This document shows positions 24,150-32,045 of a DNA stretch of 64,000 nucleotides, piece by piece; position 1 is the stretch's first letter, and the number at the start of each line of letters is the position of its first letter. A model generated the notes under the pieces. The model saw nothing but the letters and a program-made list of their open reading frames with translations, was not told where the DNA came from and did not search any database. The position numbers were made by a program, and so were the translations under genes. This stretch comes from Aliiruegeria lutimaris (GTDB lineage Bacteria; Pseudomonadota; Alphaproteobacteria; Rhodobacterales; Rhodobacteraceae), in contig NZ_FNEK01000003.1 in NCBI RefSeq assembly GCF_900099935.1, positions 1-64,000 on the forward strand. The letters run 5' to 3'.

Positions 24150-26087
24150 ATGAGCAGGATCGAATTCGAGCCGTGGGAACCCGAGGAAACCGTCGGAAAA
24201 CTGTGGCACGCCTTTGCCAGCCGTCTGGATGCGCCGGAGGTGCATCATGGCGCCGCGGTCGACCTTTCGGAGGTCGCGGGGCGGTTGGCGGTCCTGTTCC
24301 GCGGATTGGGGGGCGGCCATTCGGTCGAGCTGCGCCCGATCTCCGACGAGATCTCCCGCCACCGGCTGAGTTTCCTGCGTCGCCTGGGAACTGAGGTCGA
24401 AACCGCCCCTAGAGCGAGTTTCGACGGCGAGATCCTCCGTCTCCCCGCGCGTCTGGCGGTGTTCCCGAAACGCGAAGCAAATGCGGCGCTCTATCTGTGG
24501 TTGACGGCGGCTGTGGCCCATGCGCCCGACCGGATCGCGGAGGACGATCCGCTGCGCTCGGATCTGCGCGCACTGATGGCGGCTCAGGCGATGGTCTCTG
24601 CCGCGCTGGAGAACGCGCCCGGCTTGCGCGATCTCTATGCGGCCCTGTGCGAGGGCACGCTTCATCAAAGACCGACTCCCACGTTGCCGGTTGTCGAAGC
24701 CCGCATGGAGGCGCTCCTGCGGCACATGCTCGGCGATCGGGCGGCTCTCTCGCCCGAGGTGAAGGCGCTGCAAGACGCCATGGCCTCGGGGGAGCTCTTT
24801 GCCATTTCCGCGCCGCGCGGCTACCGGCCCTTCCGCCCCGTGCCCCTCTGGCCGGACCTGCGTGAGGTCGTCTTCTCGGCGGGCGACGAGGTGGAAACGC
24901 GCGAAACCGATGGTACCCCGGAAGAGGCGGGCGACAAGACATTCCGTGCCCGGCGGCGGCAGGCAGATCAGGCCGAACGGGCCGACAGCCTGATCCTGCA
25001 CAAGTTCGAAGCGATCCTGAGCTGGGCGGAGTTCCTGAACCTCAATCGGCGTGTCGATGACGACGACAATGACGATGCGAAGAAGGCGGCCGAGGATCAG
25101 GACGAGATCGGTCTGGGGCAGATCTCCAAGGCGCCCGCGACGCGGCTGAAGCTGCATCTGGACCTCGCGCCGGAGGATGTGGACCGGGAGCGGCTCTCCG
25201 CGAAGCTGACCTATCCCGAATGGGACGCCCGCTCGGGCAGCTACCTGCCGGACCATGTCCGTGTGCTGGCCAGCACCGCGGAAGCGCGGGAGGAATACGA
25301 AGGTTATGCCAAAGACCCGCGCACGGCGCGACGGATCCGCTCGGTCAGGCGGCAGTTCGAAGCGCTAAGGCCGGGCAGGGTCGTGACCCGAGGGCATCTG
25401 GATGGCGACGCGCTCGACCTCGACGCCACCGTGCGGGCCCAGGTCGACTGGAAGGCGACCGGGCAGGGCACAGAACGGATCTGGACACAGACGCGGCCGG
25501 AAGCGCGCGATCTGGCGGTGTCGATCCTGCTCGACGTGTCCCGCTCCACCGAGAGCGCTGTTTCGGGGCGCGCGGTGATCGACATCGAACGCGAGGCGCT
25601 GGACGCGATGGCCTGGGGGCTCGACGCCTGCGGCGACGATTTTGCCATCAATGCCTTCTCCTCGCTCAAGCGCCACCGCGTCTACGTGCAGAACTGCAAG
25701 CGTTTCGACGAACCGATGTCCCGCATCGTCGAGGAACGGATCGGTGGGCTGAGGCCCGGTTTCTACACAAGGCTCGGCGCGGCCATTCGGCACGCAAGCG
25801 CCGGGCTCGCCACGCAGACCCGAAAACGCAAGCTGCTTCTGGTCATCACCGACGGCAAACCGAACGATCTGGACCACTACGAAGGCCGCCACGGCATTGA
25901 AGACACGCGCATGGCGGTGCGCGAAGCACGCCGCGCTGGTCAATCCGTTTTTGGCGTCACGGTCGACAGGACGGCCAAGAGCTGGTTCCCGCGTCTTTTC
26001 GGGCAGGGTGGGTTCGAGGTCGTTCCCGACCCGGACAAGCTCACCCAGGCGCTGCCGCAGATATACCGGCACCTGGTCGGAGCCTGA
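24150..26087 (+). CDS. norD: NorD, VWA-domain partner of NorQ
   Basis: A 645-residue cytoplasmic protein. The C-terminal von Willebrand A domain has the MIDAS motif DVSRSTES (around residues 460-467), with TDGKPNDLDHY later. An acidic Asp-rich stretch (VDDDDNDDAKKA) sits mid-protein. It acts with NorQ on NorCB. The ATG at 24150 is preferred to an upstream start at 24117 inside norQ, as it gives the family-typical MSRIEFEPWEPEE beginning. Confidence 0.93.
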   Translation: MSRIEFEPWEPEETVGKLWHAFASRLDAPEVHHGAAVDLSEVAGRLAVLFRGLGGGHSVELRPISDEISRHRLSFLRRLGTEVETAPRASFDGEILRLPARLAVFPKREANAALYLWLTAAVAHAPDRIAEDDPLRSDLRALMAAQAMVSAALENAPGLRDLYAALCEGTLHQRPTPTLPVVEARMEALLRHMLGDRAALSPEVKALQDAMASGELFAISAPRGYRPFRPVPLWPDLREVVFSAGDEVETRETDGTPEEAGDKTFRARRRQADQAERADSLILHKFEAILSWAEFLNLNRRVDDDDNDDAKKAAEDQDEIGLGQISKAPATRLKLHLDLAPEDVDRERLSAKLTYPEWDARSGSYLPDHVRVLASTAEAREEYEGYAKDPRTARRIRSVRRQFEALRPGRVVTRGHLDGDALDLDATVRAQVDWKATGQGTERIWTQTRPEARDLAVSILLDVSRSTESAVSGRAVIDIEREALDAMAWGLDACGDDFAINAFSSLKRHRVYVQNCKRFDEPMSRIVEERIGGLRPGFYTRLGAAIRHASAGLATQTRKRKLLLVITDGKPNDLDHYEGRHGIEDTRMAVREARRAGQSVFGVTVDRTAKSWFPRLFGQGGFEVVPDPDKLTQALPQIYRHLVGA

Positions 26088-26089
26088 CC

Positions 26090-26659
26090 ATGACCGAAAC
26101 GCAAGCCCGGTCCGAGCCGCGCAATGCGCTGGACGAGCTTCCCGGCGAGCTTCTCATGTGGGTGCTCATCGTCAGCGAATTGCTGGTGTTCGGTGCCGGG
26201 CTTGCGGCCTTTCTGGGGGTGCGGATCTCCGATCCCTTCGGTTTCGCCGAGGCGCAGGACCACCTTCACCGCACCGGAGCCGCTCTTAATACTGTGGTTC
26301 TGATCACAAGCGGCTTCCTGGCCGCGCGCGCGGTTCAATTGCGGCGGAACGGACAGAGGACCATGGCCCGCTGGCACCTGATAGCCGCGATGCTTCTTGG
26401 CGGGGTGTTCCTCTGGATCAAGGGGATCGAATTTGCCGAGAAGGCAGAACAGGGGATCGGGGTCGAAACCCATCCGTTCTTCATGTTCTACTATCTGCTG
26501 ACCGGGTTTCATGCCGCGCATGTCGTCGCCGGAATCGTCATTCTCGGTCTCGTTGCGATCTGGGACGAGGCGCACATCATCGAGGTCGGCGCCGCTTTCT
26601 GGCACATGGTCGATCTTGTCTGGGTGCTGCTCTTCCCCGTCGTCTACCTGCTTGCGTGA
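26090..26659 (+). CDS. norE: NorE, cytochrome oxidase subunit III-like protein
   Basis: A 189-residue membrane protein with five hydrophobic segments and the subunit-III pattern PGELLMWVLIVSELLVFG, then YYLLTGFHAAHVVAGI and AFWHMVDLVWVLLFPVVYL. It supports nitric-oxide reductase activity or assembly in Paracoccus-type nor operons. It starts 2 bases after norD. Confidence 0.9.
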   Translation: MTETQARSEPRNALDELPGELLMWVLIVSELLVFGAGLAAFLGVRISDPFGFAEAQDHLHRTGAALNTVVLITSGFLAARAVQLRRNGQRTMARWHLIAAMLLGGVFLWIKGIEFAEKAEQGIGVETHPFFMFYYLLTGFHAAHVVAGIVILGLVAIWDEAHIIEVGAAFWHMVDLVWVLLFPVVYLLA

Positions 26660-26665
26660 GTCTCC

Positions 26666-26938
26666 ATGCCCCTGAAATCACTTACATACGCCTGGCTCTC
26701 CCTGATCCTGTTGAGCGGTGCCTCGGCGGCAATTGCCGTAATGGTTTGCCAGAACGCGGTGCCCACCATGACCGGCGCCGCCACCCTGTTGGTCGCCTGG
26801 ATGAAGATGCGCGTGATCCTGTCGCGCTACCTGGGTCTCTGGCGGGCGCCCTCATGGAGAGCGGGCTTCAACGGGGTTCTTGGGGGGTACTGCCTGCTTT
26901 TGCTCGGGCTCTACGTGATCCCGGTGCTCGCGAGCTGA
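26666..26938 (+). CDS. norF: NorF, cytochrome oxidase subunit IV-like small protein
   Basis: A 90-residue membrane protein with three hydrophobic segments. LVAWMKMRVILSRYLGLWRA is the typical core of NorF and small subunit-IV-like proteins. It lies 6 bases after norE and completes norCBQDEF. Family members improve NO reductase activity; the mechanism is unknown. Confidence 0.88.
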   Translation: MPLKSLTYAWLSLILLSGASAAIAVMVCQNAVPTMTGAATLLVAWMKMRVILSRYLGLWRAPSWRAGFNGVLGGYCLLLLGLYVIPVLAS

Positions 26939-26989
26939 CATCTTCTGTCGGGGAGCAACGAATTTCGGGACGAGAAGGGAGGAAAGAAA

Positions 26990-27373
26990 ATGCGTTGGCA
27001 CATTCTCATCGGAGGCGCTGCGATTGTGTTCGGAACATTGACCATTCTGTCCGGCGGTATGGTGCTCTGGGGACCGCAGGCCGTTCGAGAGGGGGCGGGT
27101 GACATCGTTCTGCCCGTGCTCTGGTTCAATGCTTTTTCCGGACCGGCATATGTGGCAGCCGGCGTCGGAATTGTCTTCCGGCGTGCCTGGGCTGTGACGC
27201 TTTCCCGCGTGATCGCCACAGCGATTGCCATCGTGCTGGGGGTATTCGTTATCCTGATCCTGGCAGGTTCCGCCTGGGAGGCGCGCACGCTTGTGGCGAT
27301 GGTCGTGCGGCTGGCCTTCTGGATCGTCGCGGCGCGGATCGCGTCTCTCGCAAGAAACGAGATTGCCGGCTGA
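26990..27373 (+). CDS. hypothetical four-helix membrane protein, end of the nor cluster
   Basis: A 127-residue protein with four predicted membrane segments, starting MRWHILIGGAAIVFG and ending in a basic tail. A strong GGGAGGAAAG ribosome-binding site precedes the ATG. It lies 51 bases after norF on the same strand and before the convergent regulator. I do not recognise the family. Position suggests co-expression with nor genes, though no own NNR box is visible. Confidence 0.65.
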   Translation: MRWHILIGGAAIVFGTLTILSGGMVLWGPQAVREGAGDIVLPVLWFNAFSGPAYVAAGVGIVFRRAWAVTLSRVIATAIAIVLGVFVILILAGSAWEARTLVAMVVRLAFWIVAARIASLARNEIAG

Positions 27374-27435
27374 CGGCGTGGCCATTGGCCCGACAGAGGT
27401 CCCCGGCACGCGCGCCGAACGCCGGCAGGTCAGAC

Positions 27436-28137
27436 CTACCTGTTCCAGGAGTCCGCGGGATCCGACATCGCGAACTCCCGCAACCGTTCGATGTTCTCGA
27501 TCGCCGCATCGTAACGGTTCACCTTGACCCCGAAGGTTCTGAGCTTTGCAAACGCCCGTGACAGGCTTTCCGGCTTCATCCCCAGACGACCGGCAATCAG
27601 CACCTTGTCATAGGGAAGCGTTACCACGCAGCTATTCTCGTCACTGTCGGAGATTTCGAGCAGGAATTCCGCAAGGCGTTGGGCACCCGTCTGGGCCTTG
27701 AGCTGTTCGAGCTGATCGACGAGCGAATGGAGGTGGGTGAATGTGGAGGCAAGGATCGAAATGCTCACCTCCGGATCCTTCCGCATCGTTTCGAGCAATG
27801 CACTGGTCGGGATCTGGAGCAGATGGCAATCCGTGACGGCTTCGGCGGAAACGGGGTATTTCTTGTTGCGAAAGGCAACGGCCTCGCCAAAGCTTTCGCC
27901 TTTTGTGAAGACCGAAACGACAGTCTCGCCGCCGTTCGGCGCGACACGAAACAGTTTGACCCACCCGTCGATGACAATGTGGATAGACCGCGCGGTTTCT
28001 CCATGAAGGAACAGCGTTTCGCCACGTTCATGCTTGTGCCAGGTCGATTTCGCGATCAGTTGTTCGACATGCTCGTCTGGAAGGCTCTGCATCAACAAGG
28101 ACTCGCGGGCAATATTTCTGCGTTTCTCGTAAGGCAA
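27436..28137 (-). CDS. Crp/Fnr-family NO-responsive regulator (NNR/DNR type)
   Basis: A 233-residue regulator with a cyclic-nucleotide-binding fold (ERGETLFLHGETARSIHIVI, then GESFGEAVAFRNKKYPVSAE), a long dimerisation helix and a winged helix-turn-helix IAGRLGMKPESLSRAFAKLR. The Glu/Ser/Arg of PESLSR are the residues that read TTGAC/TTAAC-type boxes. No N-terminal FNR-type Cys cluster is present, consistent with the haem-NO-sensing NNR/DNR branch. It is the likely activator of the three NNR boxes in this window. It is convergent with the 26990 gene. Confidence 0.85.
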   Translation of the reverse strand: MPYEKRRNIARESLLMQSLPDEHVEQLIAKSTWHKHERGETLFLHGETARSIHIVIDGWVKLFRVAPNGGETVVSVFTKGESFGEAVAFRNKKYPVSAEAVTDCHLLQIPTSALLETMRKDPEVSISILASTFTHLHSLVDQLEQLKAQTGAQRLAEFLLEISDSDENSCVVTLPYDKVLIAGRLGMKPESLSRAFAKLRTFGVKVNRYDAAIENIERLREFAMSDPADSWNR

Positions 28138-28488
28138 GGGATCTGTCCTCGATAAGCTGGAAGGTTACCGGAGGGAGCGTGGCTGATCTGGCAGCGACCG
28201 GAGTGCCGTCCAGCAAATACCGAACAGCCCCGAGAGGTCAACGCCCATTCCGGCACCCGTCCTGCGTGCGGCTTGACTATGTTCATGCAAGCCCTCGGTT
28301 CCGCGCCCTTGCATCCCCGGTGCAAATGAAGGTGGTGATGAAATGGATTCGGCGCTTTTCGCGATCCTCGTCGCGATGCCGATCCCGGTCGTTTCGCGGT
28401 CGCAAAATCATGCACGAAGGTCCGCTCGGCGAGTTCCAGGAAATGGCGCGGCGGCTTTTACCAGCGTAACGGCCGCCGCGCCTTGTCG
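28138..28488. other. upstream region of the NNR/DNR gene, no gene seen
   Basis: About 350 bases with only shadow frames. A weak NNR-like site (TTGACTATGTTCAT, 28274-28287) has only one good half, so autoregulation cannot be claimed. The region also holds the 3' flank of cusF. Confidence 0.4.
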
Positions 28489-28830
28489 TCAGTTCGGCAT
28501 GATCGCTCCGATGGCGTACATGCCGTCATCGCCCTTGAGGAGCATCAACGTGACCTCGTCGCCGGGTGAGAACTCCCCCATCATCTCGGCATTTTCCAGA
28601 AGCGGCAGGTCCATCGTCATTGCCGGCCATCCGATCTCGGGGATCGGGCCGTGGCTGACATTTGCCGTGCCGTCTCCGATTTCATTGATAGTGGCCGTGG
28701 CGTGAACCGCGCCCTCCATCTGCTGGTCGGACATCGGCATGTTGGCGTGGTCCATTCCGTGCGACGCTTGTGCGAGCGCGGCGCCTGTCGAGAGGGCGAG
28801 GATGGTCAGGGTTTGAAAAAGAGTCTTCAT
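28489..28830 (-). CDS. cusF: CusF-like periplasmic copper chaperone
   Basis: A 113-residue exported protein with signal peptide MKTLFQTLTILALSTGAALA. A Met/His-rich linker (SHGMDHANMPMSDQQM) precedes the CusF OB-fold. The Cu(I) site shows His, Trp and two Met in SHGPIPEIGWPAMTMDL, matching CusF H36/W44/M47/M49. It hands copper or silver to the CusBA pump, whose gene ends 26 bases upstream in the same operon. Confidence 0.88.
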   Translation of the reverse strand: MKTLFQTLTILALSTGAALAQASHGMDHANMPMSDQQMEGAVHATATINEIGDGTANVSHGPIPEIGWPAMTMDLPLLENAEMMGEFSPGDEVTLMLLKGDDGMYAIGAIMPN

Positions 28831-28856
28831 GAGCGTCCTTTCAGGTTTATGGATGG

Positions 28857-31800
28857 TTACTCCGCCGGGACAGGCGCCTGGCCGGAGGGTTGGGTTGGAG
28901 TGGAAGAGGCGATCTCCCGATTGACACGGGGGAGCGCGAGCTGTTTCCAGATCACGAAGATCGCGGGGATCACGAACAGGGTCAGGATCGTCGCCGTGAC
29001 CATGCCGCCGATCATGGGGGCCGCGATCCTCTGCATGATCTCCGACCCGGTGCCGGTGCCGTACATGATCGGAATCAGCGCCGCGAAGATCGTGGCAACC
29101 GTCATAACCTTCGGGCGCACGCGCAGCACGGCGCCTTCGAAGACGGCCTCCTCGATATCGTTCCTGTCGAGCCTGCGCCCTTCACCCTGCGCAAGCTTGC
29201 GCCTCTTTTCCCATGAGAGATTCAGGTAGAGGAGCATCACGATGGCCGTCTCGACCGCGACCCCCGCCAGCGCGATAAAGCCGACCAGCACCGCCACCGA
29301 GGTATCGAAACCAAGATACCACAAGAACCAGACGCCTCCCGACAGTGCCACCGGCAGCGCGGCGAGGATGATCCCCACCTCGATCACGCGGTTGAAGGCC
29401 ATGAACAGCATCAGCGTGATGATCAGCAGGGTCGCCGGCGCGACGATCGTGAGCCGCTCCTGCATTCGTTCGATATACTCGTATTGGCCGGACCAGTTCA
29501 GCGCATAGCCGGGTGGCAAGGTGACCTGTTCGGCGACCCGTGCACGTGCTTCGGCGACGTAGCTGCCGAGGTCCCGCCCGGCGATGTCGATGAAGACGAA
29601 GCCGGTGCGCCGCGCATTCTCGGAACGGATCATGCCCGGGCCATCGACGATGCGGATTTCCGCCAGCGCGGCGAGCGGTACATGGGCGCCCGAAGGCGTG
29701 ACCACCGGCAGTGTCTTCAGCCGTTCGGGGCTGTCGCGCCACGATTGCGGATAGCGCAGGTTGATCGGGAACCGTTCGAGCCCTTCGACGGATTCCGAGA
29801 CCTGCATGCCGCCGATGGCAGTTTGCACGACGTTCTGCACGTCCTGCACGCTCATCATGTAGCGGGCCGCGGCCGCGCGGTTGACGTCGATCTCGATGAA
29901 CCGCCCGCCCACGGGCCGCTCGGCATAGGCAGAAGCGGTGCCGTCAATGCCGCGCACGGCCTCCTCCACGGCAATGCCGATCCGTTCGATCTGTTTCAGG
30001 TCCGCCCCGGTGATCTTGACGCCGACCGGCGTCTTGATGCCGGTCGCCAGCATGTCGATCCGGTTCTTGATCGGCTGGATCCAGACATTGGTCACGCCGG
30101 GCACCTGCACGACCCGGTCCAGCTCGTCACGGATCCTTTCCATCGTCATACCGGGGCGCCATTCGCTTTCCGGCTTCAGCTGGATCGTCGTCTCGATCAT
30201 CGTCAGCGGCGCGGGGTCTGTCGCGCTATCGGCGCGGCCAAGCTTCCCGTGGACGGTCTCGACCTCGGGGACGGTGGCAATCAGGCGGTCGGTCTGCTGG
30301 AGCACTTCGCGCGCCTTGCCGATCGAGACCCCGGGATAGAGCGACGGCATGTAGAGGAAATCGCCCTCGTTCAGTTCGGGCATGAATTCCGATCCAAGGC
30401 GTTGCAGCGGGTACCACATCGAGCCGACCACGGCGGCCGCGAGCACGGTCGTCGCCCAGGGCCAGGCGATGGCCGCATCGAGGAACGGGCGGTAGAGGAA
30501 CACGACAACGCGGTTCAGCGGGTTCTTGCGCTCGGGAACGATGCGCCCGCGCACGAAATACCCCATCAGAACCGGCACGAGCGTGATCGACAGGATCGCC
30601 GCGGCGGCCATGGCATAGGTCTTGGTATAGGCGAGTGGCTGGAACAGGCGGCCTTCCTGGTTCTCCAGGACAAAGACCGGCAGGAAGCTGACGGTGATGA
30701 TCGCCAGCGAATAGAAGAGCGCCGGCCCGACCTCGGAGGCGCATTCCTGCACGATCTGCCAACGGTTCTCGGCGGTCAGCTTCTCCTTTTCGAGACGCCG
30801 GTGCATTGCCTCGATCATGACGATCGAGGCATCGACCATCGCGCCGATTGCGATGGCGATCCCGCCCAGCGACATGATGTTGGCGTTCACTCCTTGCGCC
30901 CTCATCAGGATGAAGGCCGCGAAAATCCCGAGCGGAAGTGACAGCAGGATCACCAGCGACGAGCGCAGATGCAGCAGGAACGCCGCGCAGACGAGCACGA
31001 CGACGATGAATTCCTCCGTCAGCTTCTTCTGCAGGTTCTCGATCGCGCGTTCGATGACGCCGGAGCGATCATAGGTCGTGACGAGTTCGACGCCTTCGGG
31101 CAGGTTCGGGCGCAGTTCCTCGATGCGGGCCTCCACCGCCTTGATCGTGGCGAGTGCATTGCCGCCCCAGCGAAGGATGACAACGCCGCCAACGGCATCC
31201 CCCTCGCCGTCGAATTCGCCGACGCCACGGCGCATCTCGGGCCCGAGCCGTATATCGGCCACGTCCCCCAGGGTGAGCGCCGCGCCCCGCTCGTTGACCA
31301 TCAGGGGAGCACTGGCGAGATCGGCCAGCTCGTCGATGTAGCCCGACGACCGCACCATGAACTCGGCCTCGCCCATTTCGATCACGCTGCCGCCGGTCTC
31401 CCGGTTGGCCGACCGAATGGCGTTTGCGAGCTGGTCGAGCGTGATGTCGTAGGCGCGCAGCTTGTTGGGATCGACGACCACCTGGTACTGCTTGACCATG
31501 CCGCCGATCGTGGCGACCTCCGACACACCTTCGACGGCCTGGAGCTCGTATTTCAGGAACCAGTCCTGCAGTGTCCGAAGCTGTGCGAGGTCGTGCGTCC
31601 CCGTCCGGTCGATCAGCGCGTATTGGTAGATCCAGCCGACGCCGGTTGCATCCGGCCCGAGTTGCGGCGAGACCCCCTCAGGCAGGCTGCCGGTGATCTG
31701 GCCGAGATACTCCAGAACGCGGGATCGCGCCCAGTAGAGGTCCGTTCCATCCTCGAACACGACGTAGACGAAGCTGTCGCCAAAGAAAGAGAAGCCGCGC

Positions 31801-32045
31801 ACGTCCTTCGCGCCCGGCACGGCCAGCATCGCGGTGGCGAGCGGGTAGGTGATCTGGTTCTCGACGACCTGCGGCGCCTGCCCTGGATAGGGCGTGCGGA
31901 CGATGACCTGCACGTCCGAAAGGTCGGGGATCGCGTCGACCGGTGTCTCGCGGATTGCCCATATCCCGGCGGCGGCCATCATGAAGGCCAGCGCCACGAT
32001 GACGAACCGGTTTGCGATCGACGCGCGGATGATTGCAGGGATCAT
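28857..32045 (-). CDS. cusA: CusA/CzcA-type heavy-metal RND efflux pump
   Basis: A 1062-residue inner-membrane proton-driven transporter with the RND layout of twelve helices and two large periplasmic loops. Recognisable stretches are IRETPVDAIPDLSDVQVIV, GGIAIAIGAMVDASIVMIEA (helix 4 with the acidic proton-relay residue) and a Met-containing pore region. The subgroup (DLSDVQV, YDRS in VELVTTYDRSGVIERAI) is the monovalent Cu/Ag type rather than Czc. Its ATG overlaps the cusB stop (32042-32045). No outer-membrane cusC is seen beside it. Confidence 0.92.
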   Translation of the reverse strand: MIPAIIRASIANRFVIVALAFMMAAAGIWAIRETPVDAIPDLSDVQVIVRTPYPGQAPQVVENQITYPLATAMLAVPGAKDVRGFSFFGDSFVYVVFEDGTDLYWARSRVLEYLGQITGSLPEGVSPQLGPDATGVGWIYQYALIDRTGTHDLAQLRTLQDWFLKYELQAVEGVSEVATIGGMVKQYQVVVDPNKLRAYDITLDQLANAIRSANRETGGSVIEMGEAEFMVRSSGYIDELADLASAPLMVNERGAALTLGDVADIRLGPEMRRGVGEFDGEGDAVGGVVILRWGGNALATIKAVEARIEELRPNLPEGVELVTTYDRSGVIERAIENLQKKLTEEFIVVVLVCAAFLLHLRSSLVILLSLPLGIFAAFILMRAQGVNANIMSLGGIAIAIGAMVDASIVMIEAMHRRLEKEKLTAENRWQIVQECASEVGPALFYSLAIITVSFLPVFVLENQEGRLFQPLAYTKTYAMAAAAILSITLVPVLMGYFVRGRIVPERKNPLNRVVVFLYRPFLDAAIAWPWATTVLAAAVVGSMWYPLQRLGSEFMPELNEGDFLYMPSLYPGVSIGKAREVLQQTDRLIATVPEVETVHGKLGRADSATDPAPLTMIETTIQLKPESEWRPGMTMERIRDELDRVVQVPGVTNVWIQPIKNRIDMLATGIKTPVGVKITGADLKQIERIGIAVEEAVRGIDGTASAYAERPVGGRFIEIDVNRAAAARYMMSVQDVQNVVQTAIGGMQVSESVEGLERFPINLRYPQSWRDSPERLKTLPVVTPSGAHVPLAALAEIRIVDGPGMIRSENARRTGFVFIDIAGRDLGSYVAEARARVAEQVTLPPGYALNWSGQYEYIERMQERLTIVAPATLLIITLMLFMAFNRVIEVGIILAALPVALSGGVWFLWYLGFDTSVAVLVGFIALAGVAVETAIVMLLYLNLSWEKRRKLAQGEGRRLDRNDIEEAVFEGAVLRVRPKVMTVATIFAALIPIMYGTGTGSEIMQRIAAPMIGGMVTATILTLFVIPAIFVIWKQLALPRVNREIASSTPTQPSGQAPVPAE

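Noticed and set aside
28274-28287. NNR-like site upstream of the NNR/DNR gene (TTGACTATGTTCAT)
   Set aside because: Only one half-site fits; the other has too many mismatches to claim autoregulation.
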